DNA from: Allolobophora icterica
Taxonomy: Eukaryota > Annelida > Clitellata > Crassiclitellata > Lumbricidae
Direction of reading: 5' to 3'
DNA: 64,000 nucleotides
Assembly (NCBI GenBank): GCA_963556255.1
Contig: OY744615.1
Span: 15,517,537 to 15,581,536, forward strand
The stretch's first letter is position 1. Every line of letters begins with the position of its first letter. A program made the translations under genes and the position numbers. Of the stretch, positions 56,647 to 64,000 are shown piece after piece. The notes under the pieces are model-generated. The model made no database searches, had not been told where the DNA came from, and saw nothing but the letters and a program-made list of their open reading frames with translations.

Positions 56647-57749
56647 CCTATGAACGGCGATATTTTAATATAGAAATAATAGAAATACGAAGGCCATTCT
56701 TGCGTCCGTGCACCTACACGTGCTGTGCAGCGGTCGTCGATTTGCATCAGTTCTGACTATTAGACATCACATAAGACAATCTCTAACTTAATCTAATATA
56801 TGACGTCATTATCATAATGTCGAAGAGACAAATCGATGGTTTTTTTAAGTGAAATTGCAATCTAAAATTATAATCCGTTGATGGAGTCAGACTGAAATCT
56901 GATAGTCGAGAGAAACCAGAAGCCAGGACTACACGGTGCATATATAATTGGAAAGAGTCTTAAGTTTAGGCCTCAATGGCATCAAAGAATTGGCAGAACA
57001 GCAAATTCAAAGCTTCGGCCGGCAACTGAGAAAGCTCGGACAGCACAATACTGTTCGAGTGCGGAGTGCATCAAGAGTCAGTGTCTAATGATTGAGTGCA
57101 GTATCTATATGTCACATGAGAATTGTAGAAAAAAGACTTGGGGGGTAGATTTTGATCAATGTGGAGTTGAGATGTGCAATAAAGACTTAACTGTGGGGTC
57201 CTAAGAAAGACTAGGGGGTTGAACCCCCAACCCCCCAACAATTATCACCTACTATTTGTATGAGAGTGAACGTGGAACGGAGGGAGGTACGTCGGTTGAT
57301 TGAGATGTAATACTTTGTGAACTGTAAAGCAGGTTTTGAAGAGGATTCTTTGCTCAATAGGCAGCTAACGCAATGAATGCAACATAGGCATAATATGCTG
57401 ATGTTTAAAGATCTTTGCCAAGTTATGGCTCTAGCAATAGAATTTTCAACATGCCAATGAAAAGTTGTTACAGTAAGCAAGTCTGCTGGAAAGTGGAAAC
57501 CCAAGCATTATCTCATGAGATTAAGACAGTTTGAGATAAAAGAGAGCTGATTCCACGAATATTCCGTATGTGAAATTGGGCTGATCTGCATAATACAAAA
57601 TGAAATGGTGGAGTCAAACACCACGTCCAAACTGCGTATACAGTCGGTGCTTTTAGCAAGTTGGCCCTAAGCTTCCCAACTGAACAGATGCAAGACAATC
57701 AAATTTACTGAGCTGTTCGCTTGTGCCTAGAAGAAGCTTAGATTCAGAA
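56647..57749. other. No gene seen
   Basis: Noncoding; a G/C hairpin (GGGGGTTGAACCCCCAACCC) at about 57215-57236. Confidence 0.5.
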
Positions 57750-57989
57750 GTGGGGCGTGGTGGCTCAGTGGTAAGTTCGGCGCCTTATGACCGGAGGGTT
57801 GCAGGTTCGAATCCCACTCTAGCCGCTGCGTACGGACCTTGGGCAAGTCCTTCACTCGCGATTGCTCGTGGCGCTTCGGCGTGAAAATTCCGGCACAGTA
57901 TCAAATGCTGCAGTCGGGAGCGCCTCTGAGTAGTAGTAGACTTCGAGAGGCGCTATAGAAATATCCGGAATAAATAAATAAATAAATAA
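57750..57989 (+). mobile_element. tRNA-derived SINE (family 3, copy 2)
   Basis: A box TGGCTCAGTGGTAAG (57761) and B box GGTTCGAATCCC (57804-57815). The body and 3' end are as at 37334-37579, ending in (AAAT)n. Confidence 0.95.
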
Positions 57990-59359
57990 GAAATTTTTAT
58001 ACTAACTATCCAAGATTGAACGTCGCCAAAAACAGACACAACTATTCGGACAGCAGGATATAGACGTATACACTATCGTAGTCGTAAACTCCAAATTTCT
58101 AAAGCACCACTTGAAAGCTAAACGCAGGGCATCAGCTTATTTACGAGCGCTAGCAAGTAAAAGGAATAGCTGCCAATTGTAAGCGTTGAAGTGATAGTTT
58201 AGAAGTAGTGAACGCAGTAGGCCTAAATTAGGTCGACAAGAGCAGGTTCAGTGTAAAACTTAACGGTACACCGCAATTCAAGTCAGTGGGCGCAGATTCC
58301 CCCGATGAAGTGTGTTGATTTATACAAAATGATTGAGTAGGAGGGTGTAGCTAAGGTGCGAACCAACTGAGAGTGGAATCATAGGCGAGATATTTCTAAC
58401 GGCAGAACAACTGGATCAGAAAAACATGATCAAGCGAGTCGCTTCATGAGACACAGAATGGACCAGCGCCGATTTTATGCCCACTGAGTTTTCAATAAAC
58501 TTGCGAGAAGTTTCGACCGTAAACGCTGTTCATGTACGTAGAGCTTCATTTCGTTTTATAGCCGTCGTTTGAAGGACTCTTCGAAGGCCTCTTGCCAGTG
58601 CAGACGCCAGATGGATTCGAGATAATAGAGGTCACTATCGCTTGTCATTGTGCGAACTGACTTTCCTGTTCGTTATTGCAAGCAGTCCTGCTAAATTGTG
58701 TGCTCGTTCAATCCGTGTCTCTTTATCGCTTCACGAAGGCAGGTCAATTGTTTTGGTCAGAAGAAAGGAGAGAAATGGTTGCAACGAAGAGGATAGAGTC
58801 ATTTCAAACCTTGCATTCATGTTGTTTAATAGCATTTCTAACTAACATCAGCCATTTGGGTTTCTGGAACGTTAATTCAATCTTTGTTAACAGCCGACGC
58901 AAGTGTTTCTCATTAACCAAAATAGATGTCTTGAACCTTTGGGTGCTTTGAAAGGCGCTACAGAAATTTCTAAGTCTGTGAGGACTTCCAGAAATGCGAT
59001 ATAAAAATAAGTTAATAAATCCTTTATACTTTACCCGGAAGTTTTGTCCTATTCACCGTTCATTATAAAAGCCACTAAGTCGGTGCCTTAATTGAGGAGC
59101 CGGGGCAATGCCCCCCCCCCCAAAAAATCGAGAGGAGAATTTCGTCAAATATTAAAATATTATGTTTCAATACAGACAAATTTCTTCAGAAACAGAAAAA
59201 CAGAGACACAGAACTGAAATACTATCAGAAATCCATAATGGAAACAAAGATTTATTTTTATCTTCAATATCTTCAATGTGAAACAAATTTACATGTAAAC
59301 AAAACACCCATTTCATACGCATTAACGTAACACCGGAAGCCTTTGCTGACTGTCCAGAC
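57990..59359. other. No gene; repeat fragments
   Basis: 58075-58150 is the inverted third copy of the tail repeat at 35740/52010. 58945-59010 is another retroposon tail (AAAGGCGCTACAGAAATTTC). Two overlapping open frames at 58642-58951 are not convincing. Confidence 0.45.
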
Positions 59360-59682
59360 CAGGGGTGAAAAAAGCTTTTTCGGATTTTGCTTTAAACAAC
59401 AACAAAAAGAAAACCACAAAATTTGTTTTTGTTCAAAAAAATAAATATCTTATTTTTGTGGAAGTTATTTTAATAGCATTGATTAAATGATTTAAAATTT
59501 TCGGAAATCGCAACTGAATTTACTGAGTTGGAGCTCTTGTTCATGCCATTTTTCATGATTTTTATGATCCGAAATCAGAAAAACTTAAAAACAACTAAAA
59601 ACAACAAAAACCATAAAACCAAAAAACCGAAAAAACAACAAGAAACAACGTTTCATCTTGAAAAAACTTTTTTGCACCTCTG
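59360..59682. mobile_element. 323-bp hAT element (older copy)
   Basis: The ends CAGGGGTGAAAAAAG...TTTTTTGCACCTCTG are imperfect inverted repeats. Flanks GTCCAGAC (59352-59359) and ATCCAGAC (59683-59690) match at 7 of 8 positions. Confidence 0.8.
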
Positions 59683-59691
59683 ATCCAGACT

Positions 59692-59746
59692 CCATGCCCC
59701 ACCAATATTTTGCCCCACCAATATTTTGCCCCACCAATATTTTGGA
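59692..59746 (+). repeat. 18-bp repeat x3
   Basis: TGCCCCACCAATATTT three times in succession with one-base spacing differences. Confidence 0.9.
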
Positions 59747-60481
59747 CAAGTTTACGCCAGTGACCGGGGCATGAGGTCCAGCAGTAAGATAAGACACGTA
59801 CAGACTATCTTTGCAGTTCAATAATGTTGTTTATGCCGTATTGTGATCCGCTCGTTCCTTAACTGCGAAGCCTTTACGTCAATATAATCTGCCGTATCAT
59901 AACTTCCTCGAGAAAACTACTCTAGACTTGGAAGATTTGTAGTCTGCCAAAGCGTTCAGACCACAAGAAGAATCCAAAAACCAGACGCATATTAAGCCAT
60001 CTGCATAAGGAGAGCTTGCTGGTCTCAAAGTCCTGTGTCTTGTCAATGTCACACTCTGTCTACGATCGGAACCCATTACGGACGAACGATAAAAAACCTA
60101 AACCCAGGAAAATAATATACTCTACAAATACTCGCATTGCCCTGCGAGTGTCGTTGCTATGACGACGCCATTGTCTGTCTATCTGCAGACGCCGATCGAG
60201 ACAAGGGCTGCGGAGGCGGCGGCGGTACTATATGATGATGATCATCTGCGGCGCATCTCCTGCACCGCGACGGACACTTAGAAGAGACGCTTTGCCGGAG
60301 ATTAGACTGTCCTTATAAATAACACATGTAAACACGCGCGGACGGACCTCGAAGCGCGTGGCCCATCGAATACACTCACTCCACAAGGCGCCTCGAAGCT
60401 TCATTTATATTGCGCCCTTTTAGCATCGTTTATATGACGCCTTTTTAGGTTCACACCGGTGGAGGGTCGCAATAAACAAAG
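59747..60481. other. No gene seen
   Basis: Noncoding. 60190-60400 is somewhat GC-rich with GGCGGCGGCGG. Confidence 0.45.
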
Positions 60482-60682
60482 ATGGTCCGTTGCCTTAATT
60501 TGACGAGCGGACGAACCATCTTGGCAGAAGATGAATGGCGATTTGAAAGCCTAACTGATGAAATCCTATTTGGCCGCCGAAACCCAGTCTACATTTTGAG
60601 GAAGAGAAGAGAAGGAGACAGGGACATAGAACTATCTCCAGGTCGTTTAGTCGGTCGAACGGCCGAGCGACCGACTAAATAG
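60482..60682 (+). CDS. Small ORF or first exon, unknown (66 aa)
   Basis: The ATG at 60482 is in good context (AAAGATGG). The peptide (for example RTILAEDEWRFESLTDEILF, ILRKRREGDRDIEL) has ordinary protein composition. The last ~10 codons are minisatellite. A possible donor (CCAG|GTCG) precedes the repeat. No family recognised. Confidence 0.25.
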   Translation: MVRCLNLTSGRTILAEDEWRFESLTDEILFGRRNPVYILRKRREGDRDIELSPGRLVGRTAERPTK

Positions 60683-61535
60683 TCGGTCGCTCGGTCGATC
60701 GGTCGGTCGTTTAATCGGTCGGTCAGTCGTTTGGTCGTTCCGCCGTTCGTATAGTCAGTCAGTCGGTAGGTCGGTCGCTAGTTCAGTCGTTTAATCGGTC
60801 GGTCGTTCGGTTGGTCGCTTAATCGGTCGGTCGGTCATTTCATCGGTCGGTGGTTTAATCGGTTGGCCGATCGGTCGGTGGTCTAATCGGTCATTTCATC
60901 GGTCGGTTGTTTAGTCTTTGGTCGGTCATTTAATCGGTCGTTCGGTCGTTTCATCGGTCGGTCAGACGTTCGGTCGTTCCGTCGTTCGTTTAGTTAGTCA
61001 GTCGGTCGTTCGGTCGCTAGTTCAATCGGCCGTTCGTTCGTTTCATCGGTCTGGTCGTTTAATCGGTCATTCGGTCGTTTCATCGGTCGTTTAATCGGTC
61101 GGTCTTTTAATCGGTCGGTCGTTTAATCGGTCTGGTCGGTCTTTTAATCGGTCTGGTCGGTCGTTCGATCGTTTAATCGGTCAGTCGTTTAATCGGTCGG
61201 TCGTTTAATCGGTCTGGTCGGTCTTTTAATCGGTCTGGTCGGACGTTCGATCGTTTAATCGGTCAGTCGTTTAATCGGTCGGTCGTTTAATTGGTTGGTC
61301 GCTTAATCGGTCTGGTCGGTCGTTTCATCGGTCTGGTCGGTCTTTTAATCGGTCTGGTCGGACGTTCGATCGTTTAATCGGTCGGTCGTTTAATCGGTCG
61401 GTCGTTTAATTGGTTGGTCGCTTAATTGGTTGGTCGCTTAATCGGTCGGTCGTTTAATTGGTTGGTCGCTTAATCGGTCTGGTCGGTCGTTTCATCGGTC
61501 GGTCGGTCGTTCGTCGGTTCGCCGGTAGGTCGGTC
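60648..61535 (+). repeat. GGTCGGTCGTTTAATC-type minisatellite
   Basis: About 890 bp of TCGGTCGG, TCGTTTAA, TCATTTCA and TCTGGTCGG modules in irregular order, with a dominant 16-bp period and longer repeated blocks (TTTAATCGGTCTGGTCGG). Confidence 0.95.
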
Positions 61536-61756
61536 TGCCTTGGAACAATTCCATCGGACGCATTAAGCCGCGTGAATAAGTTGAAATGATGGCCTGTCAG
61601 TGAGGCAATTCATCGTCCACAAAATCCTTTTGACCATTCGTCGCTCTCAACAACACCATAGAAACCGATGGACAGGTCACCGCCGTTATCTAGCGCTACA
61701 TAAAGATACATCTTTTACCTATAATCGCATATATATATATAGTATATACACACGTA

Positions 61757-61757
61757 T

Positions 61758-61817
<60 letters not shown>
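61757..61817. repeat. (TA)n microsatellite
   Basis: About 60 bp of AT dinucleotide. Confidence 0.97.
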
Positions 61818-61820
<3 letters not shown>

Positions 61821-62469
61821 CTTCTCGGTGCCTTCGAAAGCGGTGAAACACGTCTGTGTTACATATTTAAGCAGATTCCCCTTTGAGTAAGTTGAAACTC
61901 TTTCTCAGGCATGGTTCAGGTGATTTGCACACACATATATTTTATGATATAATGTATGCATGTGTATTATTTATATACAGCCATATTTGCTTAAAATATA
62001 TTAACGCACACTTCGCTGTGAAAATTTGCATTAAATGCTGAGACTCATCTGATCGGCAGTATTTGGTTTCTTTACTAGACCTAGACCGATTAATCGGAAT
62101 CATCTCGACCGAATCAAATACCAGAAAGTTGGCAAAAATAATTTTTTCATTAATACAGAAATACTATAACCTGTTTCGGCGACCTTCGGCGATTGAATAT
62201 CCGTCTAAAATAATTAAACTATGAGCAGAAATGGCGGACAGCTTCAGTCAAAGCGTTCATCTTTCCAGCTATTTATTTTAGTACTTTAGAACCGAATAAA
62301 AGTAAATATTGCCGATTAATCTGATCAGATTTGGAATCGGCAAAAGTAGCCAAAATATCCGGAATCGGAAATCGGCAAAAAAATGCCTTTCGTCCAAACG
62401 CTATGCAAAAACGCTGAGTGAAAGATTAGCAAAATTTAAACGTAACTGTCGTGCAGGTTGTGATTTCGC
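61818..62469. other. No gene; CCGATTAATCGG-type motifs
   Basis: CCGATTAATCGG at about 62088 and CCGATTAATCTGATCAGATT at about 62312, with GGAATCGG repeats, suggest an old inverted-repeat element, but I could not define its ends. Confidence 0.35.
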
Positions 62470-62769
62470 TTAACTTAGGGCGTCATGCTTCGCCGCCTCT
62501 TCCATCCCTGGCCACACGTTTCATCGCTCTGCTGCCCAACGTGACCTCGTTTTCACGACGGCCTGAACTTTCAAGCTCCAGCGTAAAAGTTTCGCTGTGA
62601 TCGATCCATCTTTTTGGAATAAATTGCCAAGGAATCTGCGACATGAGATCCTTACCCTGAAGCGTAGCTGCCTGGCTAGCTGTGCTCCATCGTATACCTT
62701 ATGCTTACCAGGCCATCGACCTCACTGCATTGCAATACGTCTGACCTCCCTTTGTTTAAATTATTTATG
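62470..62769 (+). pseudogene. LINE ORF2 C-terminal fragment
   Basis: 62585-62769 encodes SFAVIDPSFWNKLPRNLR and continues to a TGA after LCLNYL. The (A/S)P-WN-LP--LR motif is the conserved end of several non-LTR retrotransposon ORF2 proteins. The part upstream is degenerate. Confidence 0.7.
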
Positions 62770-62842
62770 AAATCAAAGTGTATGCATGTGTATGCTAAAT
62801 ATAGCATGTCCACGTGGGTGGATGTTAATCACAGACATACAT

Positions 62843-62870
62843 TACTATACAATGTATGTATTGTATAGTA
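62843..62870. repeat. 28-bp palindrome
   Basis: TACTATACAAT / ATTGTATAGTA arms around GTATGT. Confidence 0.9.
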
Positions 62871-63779
62871 TACATACATTAATTACAATTTGTCGATGGT
62901 ATATATGTATGTATACAAATGGATCATGGCCATGCTGAATGTTAATTGATAGCATTGAATTGTCGTTTGTTCAATACAGTATATCGTGACGTTGGCATCT
63001 CTTGTGGAGGCGAATACCTAATGGGAACGGATGGGCGGGCGGAAGGAGCAGGTGGAGGAAGGATCGGGGAATGACGGGAGTGTGGAGGGCACGAACAGGC
63101 GGAGGGGAACGGGCGCCGATCGAAGAAGAAAGGAACACCTGTTGAGTAATGAATGCTCGAAAACGTGTATGGAATTCGACGGAAGATGGCGCTAGCACGG
63201 CATTTATATATCGCCTCTATTGGATCCGACCAAAAATGTCGAGGAGATGGATGGTGGGTGGATGAATGAATTAATAGATGGATGGAGGAAGGAAGGTAGG
63301 GACGTAGGCAGGGAGGCAGATAGGACCAGGAGAGGAAGGGAGGAAGGGGGAGGAAGGTAAGACGGATGGCCATAGGTAACTGGACGCAGGCATGCACGAT
63401 AGATGGTTGAATGACATCATTGAATAATTGAATAGGTTAATTGAATGATTGAGAACTTGATTTATTCGAATAAAAGCGCCTAAAAGCAGACGTACGAATG
63501 CCGACGATACTAACCCGAACATCGCGGAGATTGGAAAAGATCTGGCCGTTTCGATACGAAACAACAACAGCCATACATATTACTAATATTCACATTGGGA
63601 CCTATATATATACATATATGTATATCCGTATTGTCCGTCCATATATAAATATATACATATATAGACTATTTATATTATATATATGAATGCATCTTATATA
63701 TACGTAAGGATGCACAAAAATAGATAGAATGGTATTTACCTAAACGACTAATTCAATTGTCTTATACGGGTCATCAGAG
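62871..63779. other. No gene; purine-rich and AT-rich simple sequence
   Basis: 63240-63375 is GGA/GATG-rich purine sequence that keeps minus-strand frames open by composition only. 63600-63690 is TATA-rich. Confidence 0.5.
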
Positions 63780-64000
63780 AGGCAGTCGCCTTGGAGATAG
63801 AAGAAAAGAAATTGCGCAGTTGGAGGAGTTGAAGAAGGAGGAAGAGCAGGAAAAGGAGAAGGAAGAGACAGACGAAGAAAAGGATGAGAAAAGAAAGAAG
63901 GAGGATGAGGAAAATGAGAAGGAAGAGGATGATGAGCCGGAGGAATAGAAGGAGGACGGTAAGAAAAACTATAGAAGGAGGAGGAGAAGGTGAAAGAGGG
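63780..64000 (+). repeat. GAAGGA-rich low-complexity tract at the window edge
   Basis: Polypurine (GAGGAA, AAGGAG) sequence. A 63-codon frame (63757-63948) of Glu/Lys is most likely a by-product of composition, although it could be an exon of a charged protein running out of the window. Confidence 0.6.

Noticed and set aside
57750..57825. A tRNA gene at the A and B boxes of the SINE (also 37334 and 29360-29440)
   Set aside because: Boxes are present but the acceptor stems do not pair and the sequence continues into a SINE body with a simple-repeat tail.
63757..63948. Glu/Lys-rich 63-codon ORF as a gene
   Set aside because: Polypurine tract gives open frames by composition; no start context or domain.

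Overview
The window is nuclear DNA of an animal, most likely an aquatic invertebrate. The evidence is genes with GT-AG introns, a TRIM-type RING/B-box gene, a large intronless acetylcholine-receptor-like GPCR, tRNA-derived SINEs, many animal-type DNA transposons (hAT, mariner, pogo-like, piggyBac), LINE 3' ends and long micro- and minisatellites. I cannot name the species. Most of the 64 kb is repeats. Only two host genes are convincing, and both are on the minus strand.

Layout. 1-3000: a long unknown ORF, open at the window edge, followed by a polypurine tract and a TATA-containing LTR. 3007-5735: about 6.2 copies of a ~439-bp tandem repeat. 5741-11011: four inverted-repeat DNA elements (5741-6907, 6979-7141, 7407-9805, 10784-11011), three of them with visible target duplications. 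11597-22486: a 10.9-kb foldback-like element with matching outer terminal repeats and a perfect 9-bp target duplication. Its arms are inverted arrays of one 189-bp repeat (about 4 units left, 29 right). Its 4.3-kb core holds an intact acidic ORF and a broken protein-primed-type DNA polymerase B. 22500-28050: AT-rich noncoding DNA with a palindrome, a LINE 3' end and a hAT element.

28055-34731: a three-coding-exon TRIM gene (RING, two B-boxes, coiled coil, beta-propeller-like C terminus; 717 aa as spliced by me). Its large intron carries a SINE, a hairpin and a piggyBac remnant. 35200-43500: dense nested transposons: a hAT MITE family, a SINE, a pogo-like element, a long-TIR mariner, a second mariner-like element with a hAT inside it, and LINE pieces. 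43978-44480: a 0.5-kb (TG)n tract.

45892-48090: the muscarinic-like receptor. A 22-bp minisatellite begins within about 10 bp of its stop codon and stays open in the receptor frame. 48956-64000: a 1.3-kb hAT, 28-bp and GGTCGGTCGTTTAATC-like minisatellites, more hAT MITEs, a second copy of the SINE, a GC-rich 1.1-kb tract (55180-56270) that may be regulatory or exonic, a LINE end, and purine-rich low-complexity sequence at the right edge.

The genes do not form an operon or a shared pathway. The best candidate for something undescribed is the 11597-22486 foldback-like element. Next come the possible read-through extension of the receptor and the 2.4-kb element with inverted CCACTCCGTTACC motifs.
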